Shown: positions 43,865 to 52,425, counted from the first letter of the stretch. The stretch: DNA of 64,000 bases from Desulfobacterales bacterium (GCA_030145015.1 JAQYWI010000005.1:1-64000), one strand, 5' to 3'. Numbers and translations: made by a program. Notes: generated from the letters alone by a model not told the origin.

Positions 43865-44887
43865 ATGGCGAGCCGATCTGGAAGATATCGAGTATTTATT
43901 TTGCTATCCATTTTTCTCATTATTCAGACAGGCGTATCTACCGCTGAAGGCCAGCAGGCCTCAAAGCCAACTCACCTGAAAGCCGTGGTATTTCCGTTTC
44001 TTGCCCTCGCCCCTTTTTTTATCGCACAGGAAGAAGGCTATTTCGCCGAACAGAATCTCGACGTTGAGTTTATCAAAATTAAAGAAAATGTCGCCTTTAC
44101 GGCGCTCGCCAGAGGCGAGTTGGATGTATGGAGCGGAATGATGGCCATCGGTTCCCTGAATGCGATCCAGCGCGGCAGCCATATCCGCTTTGTGGCCCCC
44201 CGGGGCTCTTTCGCCCCCGATGGGTGTCCATTCCTCGCGATGGTTGCCCGCAAGACACTGGTTGATTCCGGGCAATTGGAAAGGCCGGCCCAGTTAAAAG
44301 GCCGCAACGTGGCCTGGTACCGGGGGTCTGTTGAAGAGTACTTTCTGGATAAGGTAATCCAAAAGGACGGCCTCACAGTTGATGATTTCACTAGGATAAC
44401 GATTCCCCCGCCGGCAGATATGGGGGCCATGGAAAAAGGCACCCTGGATCTTACGGTGGCCGGCGAGCCCTGGGTGACGCGCCTGGTGCGCTCCGGGCGC
44501 GGAGTGCTCTGGGTACCGGTGCAGGATGCAATTCCGGGTTTCCAATTTTCAGCGATCATGTACGGTCCCAACCTGCTTGAAAAAAATCCGGATGCCGGCA
44601 AACGCTTTATGGTCGGGTATTTTAAGGGCGTGCACCAGTACAATCAGGGCAAGACGGACCGCAACCTCGAAATTATTGCCAAGTACACCCGTCTCGATAA
44701 ACCGCTTTTAGAAAAAGCGTGTTGGCCCCAATTTCGCAATGATGGCCGCATGAATATCCAGAGCATTAAGGACTTTCAGGATTGGGCGGTGGCAAAGGGA
44801 TATCTGGACCGTGCACTCCCGGAGGAAGCCTTTATGGATTCCAGCTTTATCGAGCATGCCAATAAAGTTTTGGACAAAAAGCAGTAG
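43865..44887 (+). CDS. NMT1/TauA-like ABC substrate-binding protein 2
   Basis: This 340-residue periplasmic binding protein has a signal peptide (residues 9-24, ending near TGVSTAEG) and closely resembles the protein at 33998-35023. Conserved blocks are VVFPFLALAPFFIAQEEGYF, DVWSGMMAIGSLNAIQRGSH, FLDKVIQKDGL and GEPWVTRLVRSGRGVLWVPV. The ATG at 43865 is preceded by GGAGGT; upstream in-frame starts lack one. It is the last gene of the ligase 3 operon and the likely partner of the ATPase/permease two genes upstream. Sharing by both binding proteins is possible. Confidence 0.85.
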   Translation: MASRSGRYRVFILLSIFLIIQTGVSTAEGQQASKPTHLKAVVFPFLALAPFFIAQEEGYFAEQNLDVEFIKIKENVAFTALARGELDVWSGMMAIGSLNAIQRGSHIRFVAPRGSFAPDGCPFLAMVARKTLVDSGQLERPAQLKGRNVAWYRGSVEEYFLDKVIQKDGLTVDDFTRITIPPPADMGAMEKGTLDLTVAGEPWVTRLVRSGRGVLWVPVQDAIPGFQFSAIMYGPNLLEKNPDAGKRFMVGYFKGVHQYNQGKTDRNLEIIAKYTRLDKPLLEKACWPQFRNDGRMNIQSIKDFQDWAVAKGYLDRALPEEAFMDSSFIEHANKVLDKKQ

Positions 44888-44939
44888 GAATTTTTTGCCG
44901 GCGTCTTCCTAACGTTTATGACTCAAGCTTTCTGGAAAC

Positions 44940-45398
44940 TCAGGTCGATTTTATGACCGCCTTGATGATCTTGGAATAGCCTGTACATCGACAAAGGTTC
45001 CCGGCCAGACCGCGCCGAACCTCCTTCTCTGTGGGGTGTGGATTGTCATTCAAGAGGGCCGTTGCAGACATAATCATCCCGGGCGTGCAATAACCACACT
45101 GGACCGCACCTTCATCCATGAAGGCCTGCTGGAGCGGATTTAGCTTGCCGTTTGAAGAGAGGCCCTCGATGGTAAAAATTTCTTTGCCTTCCATCTCTAT
45201 GGCCAGCGTAAGGCAGGCCAGGGTAGGTTTTCCCTCCACCACTACCGTGCAGGCGCCGCAGTCCCCAAGGTCGCACCCTTGCTTTGTGCCGGTCAGTCCG
45301 AGTTTTTCCCGTAAAACCTGCAAGAGGGTTTCCCGGGGCTCCACCAATACCTCATAGTCTGCCCCGTTGACCCGAAAAGCAACCGAACATTTTTTCAT
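44940..45398 (-). CDS. Molybdenum hydroxylase 2Fe-2S subunit (CoxS/HcrC-like)
   Basis: This 152-residue protein has two [2Fe-2S] clusters. The plant-type cluster is bound by C42, C47, C50 and C62 in GCDLGDCGAC and ACLTLA, and the second by C101, C104, C136 and C138 in QCGYCTPGM and CRCTGY. This is the small subunit of the xanthine-oxidase family, passing electrons between the molybdenum site and FAD. Its ATG overlaps the stop of the FAD subunit by four bases. Together with its two neighbours it makes the three-subunit enzyme, probably a 4-hydroxybenzoyl-CoA-reductase-type protein. Confidence 0.92.
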   Translation of the reverse strand: MKKCSVAFRVNGADYEVLVEPRETLLQVLREKLGLTGTKQGCDLGDCGACTVVVEGKPTLACLTLAIEMEGKEIFTIEGLSSNGKLNPLQQAFMDEGAVQCGYCTPGMIMSATALLNDNPHPTEKEVRRGLAGNLCRCTGYSKIIKAVIKST

Positions 45399-46375
45399 GC
45401 AACACTCCCCATTTCCGTAAAGGCCTTTTTTATCAGGATGTTAACCATCTGACGGCGGTACGCGGGGGACCCGGAGGTATTGGCCACGGTTCGAATCCGC
45501 GAAGTCACCTCAGCCGCAAAATCCGCCACCTGCTTTCCGGAGATTTCATTCTGCGAAAGCATGGCTTCCAGGTCTTTAAAGCGAGCCGGTTTCCGATCAA
45601 CAGCGCTAATAACGACCCGGTAATCCTTATTCTCCGGAGAAGCCACGAGCGCAACGCCCACCTTGGGGAAATCAATCGCCCCGCGTAAGCTTGGCTTATA
45701 ATAGCGGGCAAAACTGAGCTTTTGGGGCGGCACAATAATTTCGGTGATAAACTCATCTTTCCCCAGATTGGTGGGTTTTATCAAATCACCGCCGAAGAAT
45801 GCCTCCAGCGGTACCACTTTTTCTCCCTGACTTCCGGATAACACGATCTCGGCACCTAATGCGAAAAGCACGCTGCCGACATCTGCTGAATATACGGCAT
45901 AACACCTGCGTGAGCGTGATCCCTTAATGGCATGGCAGGTATCACCCCCCAGTTTATGGCAGGGGATCAGGGATCGTCGCCATTCGGCCGATTGGTTATA
46001 ATACCAACAGCGCGTATTCAGGCAAAGGTTTCCGCCCACCGTCCCCATGAACTGGTGCTGGACAGCCCCCACCAATAAGGCAGTCTCGGCGAGCACCGGG
46101 AAGTTGTCCCTGACCACAGAGGCATGCGCCAGATCCTGAAGGCTCACCATCGGACCAATTTTGAGCCCTTCGGTCTCAGAATAAGCCAAATTCTGCAGTT
46201 CCGGAATCTGCTTGAGACCAATCACCAGCTCGGGGACCGATGTCCGCTGCATCATCTGGACAATCAAATCCGTGCCGCCGGCCATAATAGCCGCACGTTC
46301 ACCGGCCTGTGCCAGTAAAGAGCATACCTTAGAAATGGATTCAGGCGCCTGATAGTCGAACTTGGGCAGATTCAT
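45395..46375 (-). CDS. FAD subunit with extra four-Cys loop (4-hydroxybenzoyl-CoA reductase beta-like)
   Basis: This 326-residue FAD-binding subunit of the xanthine oxidase family starts with MNLPKFDYQAPESISKV. The ATG at 46375 leaves 4 bases after the large subunit stop; a longer frame would overlap that gene. The FAD motifs AIMAGGTDL and TVGGNLCLNTRC are present. Cys123, Cys139, Cys147 and Cys158 lie in an insertion not found in xanthine dehydrogenase or CO dehydrogenase. The beta subunit of 4-hydroxybenzoyl-CoA reductase is known to bind an extra [4Fe-4S] cluster through four cysteines in such a loop. The enzyme therefore likely runs as a ferredoxin-linked reductase that removes a ring hydroxyl group. 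Confidence 0.88.
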   Translation of the reverse strand: MNLPKFDYQAPESISKVCSLLAQAGERAAIMAGGTDLIVQMMQRTSVPELVIGLKQIPELQNLAYSETEGLKIGPMVSLQDLAHASVVRDNFPVLAETALLVGAVQHQFMGTVGGNLCLNTRCWYYNQSAEWRRSLIPCHKLGGDTCHAIKGSRSRRCYAVYSADVGSVLFALGAEIVLSGSQGEKVVPLEAFFGGDLIKPTNLGKDEFITEIIVPPQKLSFARYYKPSLRGAIDFPKVGVALVASPENKDYRVVISAVDRKPARFKDLEAMLSQNEISGKQVADFAAEVTSRIRTVANTSGSPAYRRQMVNILIKKAFTEMGSVA

Positions 46376-46379
46376 CGGG

Positions 46380-48722
46380 TTATCCCACCTCCTCCCGTTG
46401 CGCTTCAAGGGCTGCCAAAACCTTCTCCGGTGTAATCGGTAGAGAGGTAATCCGGATACCGGCGGCATGGTAAATCGCATTGGCAATCGCCGGCGCCGTG
46501 GGCACCAGTCCGGGTTCCGCCACCCCCTTCGCACCGAAGGGCCCGTGGGGCTCATTGGATTCAACCAAAATTACTTTCGGAAGTAAGGTCTCGCGGGTGG
46601 TCGGCAATTTATACTCCAGAAAACTTGGATTCGCGATGTGTCCTTCGGTGAAAATCACTTCTTCGGCCAGGGCATAACCGATACCCTGCGCCAGGGCACC
46701 CTCAACCTGACCTTCGGCTGCCACAGGGTTGATCGCCCGTCCCAGATCGTGGGCGCAGGTAAAATCAAGTAACTTTACCTGACCGCTATCTAAATCAACC
46801 TCCACTTCAGCCACCTGGGCGGCAAAGGTATAGGCAGCCGCCTTGTTACCGTATCTGCTTTTTTTATCTCTGAAAACCACGCCTTCCGGAGCATAGGTCC
46901 CTATCCCTAATAAGGGTTGCTGCCCGCGTTGGGCATCAAAATGCCGCACAAGATCGAAGATATGGATGCTTTTATCTGCTGGCTCTTGATCCTGCTCAGG
47001 TACAGGTTCCTTACCTGGGCCCTTCACATACAGCAACCCGCTCTCGTAGGCCACCTGGGTTTCATGGGCCGAGAAATATTCAGCCGCTAATTGGATAAGC
47101 CGCCGCTTAACGTCAACAGCGGCCAGGCGCACCGCTTCACCTCCCAGGATGGTCACGCGATCTGAATAACTGCCCAGCGCATACGGGCAGTTATCTGTGT
47201 CCAGCGGTGCAATTTCGACGCGTTCAAGGGGCAGTCCGAGCTCCTCCGCCGCGATTTTGACAAAAACGGTGTTGCAACCCTGCCCCACATCGGCATCCCC
47301 GGATATGACGGTCACTTTGCCGGTCCTGAGCACCTGCACCCAGGCGGTTGATCCCCAGAATCCTTTCATCGTCCGCCGGCCGGCCACGTGGATCATGCAG
47401 GCGATTCCGATGCCCTTCCTTTTTCGACCGGGTGTCCCCGGATTGTCCGGGCCTTCCTTTGACCAGGTGCTTCTTTTGGTTTCCCAGTCACTTGCCTGCC
47501 TGGCTTTGTCGATGCACTCCGTAAGCGCACAGCTCGAAATCTTCCACCCATGCGCCGTAATATCTTCCTTTTGGGTGGCATTCTTCTGCCGGATTACCAA
47601 TGGGTCCATGTTCAGTTTTTGGGCGGCCATATCCAGAAGGGATTCCAGGGCAAAGTGCATCTGGGGGTTGCCGAAGCCGCGAAAAGCCCCGGTCGGCACC
47701 AGGTTGGTGTACACTAACCTCACCCGGGTCTGTATATTGGCGATGCGGTACAAATTGTCGACCCGCAGTGCCGTCGTCTCCAACGAGAAGCAGGAAACGT
47801 CGGTGTAAGCCCCATTGTCGGCCACGATCTTCGTTTCTTTGGCTAAAATCGTACCGTCTTTTACAAAGCCCATTTTCAGCTTTATGGTGGCCGCCAGTCG
47901 CGGACGCGACATCGTAAACTCCTCGAAGCGATTGGCCTCGATACGAACCGGCCGTTTGGTGTGGAAAGAAATTAAGGCCGCTAAAAGTGCATTCATCGGT
48001 ATATGTCTGGACCCAAAACTTCCGCCAATAGTGGGTTTGATAACTCTAATTTTGGAGGCCGGCAGATCAAGGACATGCGCGATCATATCGCGAAGGCGAA
48101 AGGGGCTGCTGGAGGGCGCCCAAACCGTAAGCCTGTCGTTTTCACCCATGGATGCCAGACAGGTGGTGGGCTCCAGGTAAGCGGGACTGACACGCGGGAC
48201 AACATAGGTTTCTTCTACCACGCATTCGGACTGCGCAAATCCGGCTGCGATATCGCCGCGCTCAATCACATACTTTTCGGCAATATTTTCAGGATAAGCA
48301 TCGTGGATAATCGGGGCTCCAGGGCTAAGGGCCTCTGAAGCAGACAGGGCCGACGGTAATTCTTCATAGCTAATATCGATCAGCTCCAGAGCTTCCTCGG
48401 CGATATCTTTATTGGTGGCCGCCACCACCGCCACCTCTTCACCCACATAGCGCACCTTATCAACAGCAAGAAGATCTTCGTCTTTTATGCGCCGGCCGAA
48501 TTTTTTGCGGGGTGTATCAGCAGCTGTAAGCACGGCTACCACTCCCTTGAGCTTCTCCGCCCGACTCGTATCCATATTTACGATCCGGGCGTGGGCATGT
48601 GGACTCCTCAAAACAGCCCCGTATAAAGCGCCGCGAATGAAGATATCCCCGCAGTATTCAGCCCGCCCGGTAACCTTGCTGGCCGTATCCAGCTGGGGGG
48701 TCGATACGCCCACCGTATTCAT
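46380..48722 (-). CDS. Molybdenum-binding large subunit (HcrA/CoxL-like)
   Basis: This subunit of about 780 residues binds the molybdenum cofactor. Recognisable parts are GAVLRSPHAHARIVNMD in the first domain, RPVRIEANRFEEF, NLVPTGAFRGFGNPQMHFAL with the cofactor-contacting region, DVGQGCNTVFVKIAAEELGL, and FGAKGVAEPGLVPTAPAIANA with the catalytic Glu near the C-terminus. It lacks the CxSxR loop of CO dehydrogenase. The frame runs back to 48779, but the sigma-54 promoter lies inside it (48757-48772), so initiation is probably at the ATG at 48722 or 48740. With its neighbours it forms a 4-hydroxybenzoyl-CoA-reductase-type enzyme. Hydroxylation of an N-heterocycle is an alternative. Confidence 0.88.
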   Translation of the reverse strand: MNTVGVSTPQLDTASKVTGRAEYCGDIFIRGALYGAVLRSPHAHARIVNMDTSRAEKLKGVVAVLTAADTPRKKFGRRIKDEDLLAVDKVRYVGEEVAVVAATNKDIAEEALELIDISYEELPSALSASEALSPGAPIIHDAYPENIAEKYVIERGDIAAGFAQSECVVEETYVVPRVSPAYLEPTTCLASMGENDRLTVWAPSSSPFRLRDMIAHVLDLPASKIRVIKPTIGGSFGSRHIPMNALLAALISFHTKRPVRIEANRFEEFTMSRPRLAATIKLKMGFVKDGTILAKETKIVADNGAYTDVSCFSLETTALRVDNLYRIANIQTRVRLVYTNLVPTGAFRGFGNPQMHFALESLLDMAAQKLNMDPLVIRQKNATQKEDITAHGWKISSCALTECIDKARQASDWETKRSTWSKEGPDNPGTPGRKRKGIGIACMIHVAGRRTMKGFWGSTAWVQVLRTGKVTVISGDADVGQGCNTVFVKIAAEELGLPLERVEIAPLDTDNCPYALGSYSDRVTILGGEAVRLAAVDVKRRLIQLAAEYFSAHETQVAYESGLLYVKGPGKEPVPEQDQEPADKSIHIFDLVRHFDAQRGQQPLLGIGTYAPEGVVFRDKKSRYGNKAAAYTFAAQVAEVEVDLDSGQVKLLDFTCAHDLGRAINPVAAEGQVEGALAQGIGYALAEEVIFTEGHIANPSFLEYKLPTTRETLLPKVILVESNEPHGPFGAKGVAEPGLVPTAPAIANAIYHAAGIRITSLPITPEKVLAALEAQREEVG

Positions 48723-48756
48723 ATTTTTGTTCGCATTCATATTTGCATTACTGAGA

Positions 48757-48772
48757 TGCAAGAACCATACAA
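48757..48772 (-). promoter_or_regulatory. Sigma-54 (-24/-12) promoter, molybdenum enzyme operon
   Basis: On the minus strand the sequence is TTGTATGGTTCTTGCA, matching the -24/-12 spacing and a perfect -12 box. Transcription should begin near 48746. It lies within the extended open frame of the large subunit gene, which argues for a downstream start codon. Confidence 0.7.
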
Positions 48773-48860
48773 ATAGCAAAAATATAATTATTCAAATTAT
48801 TTTCAGCTATTTATAAGACTATCTATAAATAGGTCAAACTTCAATCAACCTCAATTTGAT

Positions 48861-48872
48861 GGGCATATGCCC
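48861..48872. promoter_or_regulatory. Upstream activator palindrome, molybdenum enzyme operon
   Basis: GGGCATATGCCC is identical to the site at ligase 2. Its distal edge is 100 bases from the distal edge of the minus-strand promoter at 48757-48772. The gap 48780-49158 has no gene. The binding protein and regulator genes begin on its other side, so this site may also influence their expression. Confidence 0.75.
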
Positions 48873-49158
48873 AAATTATAGGGATAAAAACCAGAAAAAT
48901 TTCCAGAGCGAGAAAAAATTCTTATAAATTAAAAATTTTAACAAAGGTAGAAATCATAGAAGGCAGTAAAACCGGCAAACCTCATAAAGCGTTGTCCATA
49001 GGCACGCGAACAGGCCAACCAGGTAAGATTATACGAAGTTCCGATTGACACGACCTGATACAATGTGGCATTCTTAGGGGTATGCGCTTTTTATTTAAAA
49101 ACCGATTCCGGGTAGAATTCCTTTCCTTTTTGACGCCACCCCTTTAATGAGGATCTCG

Positions 49159-50118
49159 ATGGGTTCGATAAATCATTGTCTGAAATTTAAAAAGAATTTC
49201 ATAAGATTGGGCATTATCACTTGTTTTTGTCTGTCTTTCTCTTATGGCTGCGGCCGGGATACCGATATGTTTGTTGTCGATTTTTCCAAGACGGTGGCGA
49301 TAGACCGTCCGAAAAGTCCAGCTCCCGAGTCAGCACAGTTGAAAGTGGCGGTAGCCGCAATAATATCACCCAAGGAGACTTTCGTCTATTACCGGCAGTT
49401 GTTGGATTACATCGGTCAAAAAATGGGGCGTGAAATTCAGTTTATCCAACGCAAAACTTACGGAGAGATCAATGAACTGCTAGCCAGGAGCCAGATCGAT
49501 TTTGCCTTTATCTGCTCCGGACCATACGTTGTCGGTAAGGAAAAATATGGATTTCAATTGGTGGCAACTCCTGAGGTTCAGAACAGCCATTTTTATCACT
49601 CTTATCTGATCGTAAATAAAACGAGTGAATTCCGAACACTCGAAGATCTCAGAGGACGTGTTTTTGCGTTTACCGATCCCGACTCGAATTCGGGTCGGTT
49701 GGTTCCCACTTACTGGCTCTGGCAAATGGGAGAAACGGCGGAAACGTTTTTCGAAAAAACGACTTACACTTACAGCCATGACAACGCCATATTAGCGGTG
49801 GCCAAAGGTCTGGTGGACGGTGCTGCCGTCGATGGTTTGATCTGGGAATATTACAACATCAAAAATCCCATTTTCACATCCAAAACCCGTATTATTCGCA
49901 AATCAGAACCCTACGGCATACCGCCAATGGTGGCCTCAAACGCTATACCATCCGAACTCATGACAAAAATTCGCAGACTGTTATTTTCCATGCATCAGGA
50001 TCCACAGGGGCAGGCGATTTTAAAAGAATTGATGATCGATAAATTTATCGCACCGCAAGATAAATGGTACGATAGCATTCGGAAAATAAATCTGGAACTT
50101 GCATCGTTGGAGAACTAG
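49159..50118 (+). CDS. PhnD-like periplasmic binding lipoprotein
   Basis: This 319-residue protein belongs to the phosphate/phosphonate-binding (PhnD) family. A signal ending in SYGC places a lipobox Cys at residue 31. Family-like segments are LKVAVAAIISPKETFVYYRQ, RTLEDLRGRVFAFTDPDSNS and the AVAKGLVDGAAVDGLIW hinge. The ATG at 49159 has AGGA 5 bases upstream; an alternative ATG at 49147 adds four residues. No transporter genes adjoin it. The next gene begins 5 bases after its stop and encodes a transmembrane sigma-54 activator, so it may be a sensory rather than transport component. Confidence 0.8.
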   Translation: MGSINHCLKFKKNFIRLGIITCFCLSFSYGCGRDTDMFVVDFSKTVAIDRPKSPAPESAQLKVAVAAIISPKETFVYYRQLLDYIGQKMGREIQFIQRKTYGEINELLARSQIDFAFICSGPYVVGKEKYGFQLVATPEVQNSHFYHSYLIVNKTSEFRTLEDLRGRVFAFTDPDSNSGRLVPTYWLWQMGETAETFFEKTTYTYSHDNAILAVAKGLVDGAAVDGLIWEYYNIKNPIFTSKTRIIRKSEPYGIPPMVASNAIPSELMTKIRRLLFSMHQDPQGQAILKELMIDKFIAPQDKWYDSIRKINLELASLEN

Positions 50119-50122
50119 AAAT

Positions 50123-52321
50123 ATGCGTCCGCAAAGTCTAAAAAACAAATTGCTGATGGCCGTTTCGATAACGGTGATCGGCAGCGGATTGCTTATTTCT
50201 TTGGTTGTGACCCAGCGCTATAGCAGCAGTCTGTTTTCATCATTAAGCGCTCAGGCCGAAAATCTGGCCCAGGCACTGGCGTTCGATGCAACCGATAAAA
50301 TCTTAACCAATGACCTGATCGCTCTTCAGAAAATGCTGGATTACCATATGGCGAGTAATCCGCATTCAGAATATATTTTTATTATAAGAGATAACCAGGT
50401 GCTGGCACACACCTTCCCGCACGGAATCCCGGTCGATTTACTGGGAGCCAACGAGGCTATTTTAGACAAGCACGGCCATCAGCGAGAGATCGTGTCCACC
50501 GAAGGAGACCGCTACCTGGATATTGCCTGGCCTGTATTCTCGGGTAAAGCCGGGCTTTTGCGCCTCGGAATTTCGGAAAAACCGTACCGCAAACAGGTCA
50601 ATCATCTGTGGCTGCAAATGAGCGGGTTAACGCTGGTTATTCTGCTGCTGGCGATCGGGGGAAGTCTTCTTTTTATCAAACGTATCACCCGGCCATTGGC
50701 AGCCCTGGCAAAGGCGACCGAAAAAATAGATGAAGGTAACTTTGAAGTAAACGTGGTTGCAGCCAATAGCGATGAAGTCGGCAAATTGACATGCTCGTTT
50801 AATCGCATGCTGGATCGCATAAAGGACTACACCAACAGACTTGAAGAAAAGACTAGGGCGCTAGACCGCTCCGAACAGCAAACACGCACATCGTTTGTTA
50901 TCGCTCAGGAAATAGGCGCATTAATCAATCTTAAAGAAGTTTGCACGTTTCTCATCAAAAAACTTCAAAACATCGTAACCTGCAATGATATGTGTATGTT
51001 AGTACTCAGTACCGATGGCGAGCATATCTTTCTTTTAACCGAGAAAGATTCTAACGCGCTTGATATTGCCGCCACCCAGAGAGCTCTTGCGCTGATATCC
51101 GGTTTGGACAAAATGAAATTGCTCAAGATCGATCCATCTAACACCGTATTTTTGCCCAATGAATTTAAAGGCGCTCAAAATCTTGTGGTCTTTCCGCTGC
51201 GCAATGAGAATCAACTCCAGGGCGCCATGCTGATCGCCTGTCCAGGAAATTGCAATTGTGTTACCAAAGAATTGGATATTATCGATCTGATTTTGAATCA
51301 AACCGCGGGTGCCATCCGGCGTTCGGTGGTTCATGAAGAAGAAATCCGCGAACTGAGAACCCGGATTGAACATACCGCCGAATTCAGCGGGATCATCGGC
51401 AAAGACTCCCAGATGCAAAACATCTATCGATTGATTGAAGATATCGCGCCTACGGATGCCACGGTTCTCATTCAGGGAGAGAGCGGGACCGGTAAGGAGT
51501 TGGTCGCACGTGCCATTCATCGGCAGAGCCTGCGCAGGCATGAACCCTTCATTGTTATTAACTGCTCGGCCTATCCACACACACTCCTTGAAAGCGAACT
51601 TTTCGGTCATGAAAAAGGCGCTTTTACCGGTGCCATCCGGCAGAAATCAGGCCGCTTTGAGCAGGCCGATGGCGGTACGGTATTTTTAGACGAAATTGGA
51701 GAAATCGCCCCTTCGGCCCAGATCAAGCTGCTGCGCGTCCTGCAAAGCCAAAAATTTGAGCGCGTGGGTGGTGAAAAGACCTTAACCGTGGATGTCCGCA
51801 TTCTGGCAGCTACCAATAAGGAACTGCTTCAGGAAGTCCAAAAAGGGTCCTACCGGGAAGATTTATTTTATCGGCTCAATGTTATTCCGATCCATCTGCC
51901 CCCATTAAGAACGCGTCGTAACGATATTCCGCTGCTGGCCCGTCATTTTTTGCGTCGCTTTGGAGTTGAACAAAATAAAGATATCCAGGATTTCAGCTCT
52001 GAGGCCATGCGCTTGCTTCTGGATTATCACTGGCCGGGTAATGTCCGCGAACTCGAAAACAGCATTGAGCACACCGCCGTTTTAGCCAAGCAAAGCAAAG
52101 TCGAAATTTCGGACCTGCCTTCTGCAATTCGCGAAGCCGCTCCGCCTGTTTCTTCGGAAACTCCAGGGACAATCTTTGAAAATGAGAAAAAATTGCTCCG
52201 GGAGGTTCTGGAGGAATGCGACTGGAACAAAAAAAGGGCGGCCTTACAATTGGGGATCAGCCGCAGTACGCTTTATGAAAAGCTCAAAAAATATCAAATA
52301 TCAAAACCGACCCTTCACTAA
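50123..52321 (+). CDS. Membrane-anchored sigma-54 enhancer-binding regulator
   Basis: This 732-residue regulator combines sensing and transcription activation in one chain. Helix 1 (about 11-30) and helix 2 (about 164-186) bracket a periplasmic domain. A HAMP domain and coiled coil follow (about 187-260), then a GAF-like domain (about 265-400). The AAA+ domain has Walker A GESGTGKE near 452, the sigma-54 contact loop GAFTGA at 499-504 and Walker B TVFLDEIGE. A Fis-type helix-turn-helix LGISRSTLYEKLKKYQ ends the protein. There is no histidine kinase or receiver domain. GGAGA lies 9-10 bases before the ATG. It is the best candidate for binding the GGGCATATGCCC sites. Confidence 0.9.
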   Translation: MRPQSLKNKLLMAVSITVIGSGLLISLVVTQRYSSSLFSSLSAQAENLAQALAFDATDKILTNDLIALQKMLDYHMASNPHSEYIFIIRDNQVLAHTFPHGIPVDLLGANEAILDKHGHQREIVSTEGDRYLDIAWPVFSGKAGLLRLGISEKPYRKQVNHLWLQMSGLTLVILLLAIGGSLLFIKRITRPLAALAKATEKIDEGNFEVNVVAANSDEVGKLTCSFNRMLDRIKDYTNRLEEKTRALDRSEQQTRTSFVIAQEIGALINLKEVCTFLIKKLQNIVTCNDMCMLVLSTDGEHIFLLTEKDSNALDIAATQRALALISGLDKMKLLKIDPSNTVFLPNEFKGAQNLVVFPLRNENQLQGAMLIACPGNCNCVTKELDIIDLILNQTAGAIRRSVVHEEEIRELRTRIEHTAEFSGIIGKDSQMQNIYRLIEDIAPTDATVLIQGESGTGKELVARAIHRQSLRRHEPFIVINCSAYPHTLLESELFGHEKGAFTGAIRQKSGRFEQADGGTVFLDEIGEIAPSAQIKLLRVLQSQKFERVGGEKTLTVDVRILAATNKELLQEVQKGSYREDLFYRLNVIPIHLPPLRTRRNDIPLLARHFLRRFGVEQNKDIQDFSSEAMRLLLDYHWPGNVRELENSIEHTAVLAKQSKVEISDLPSAIREAAPPVSSETPGTIFENEKKLLREVLEECDWNKKRAALQLGISRSTLYEKLKKYQISKPTLH

Positions 52322-52425
52322 AGCTCATCTCAAAAAATAAGACCACTTATCCTGTTAGGGGTCATGCAAATATCCTCGGGTAATGACCCATCTAAGACCC
52401 CGACATGTGTTTGCCTCCAAAAATT

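Noticed and set aside
49029..49064. Sigma-70 promoter (TTGACA and TACAAT) before the PhnD-like gene
   Set aside because: The spacing between the two hexamers is only 8 bases, far from 17, and there is no alternative -35 match.
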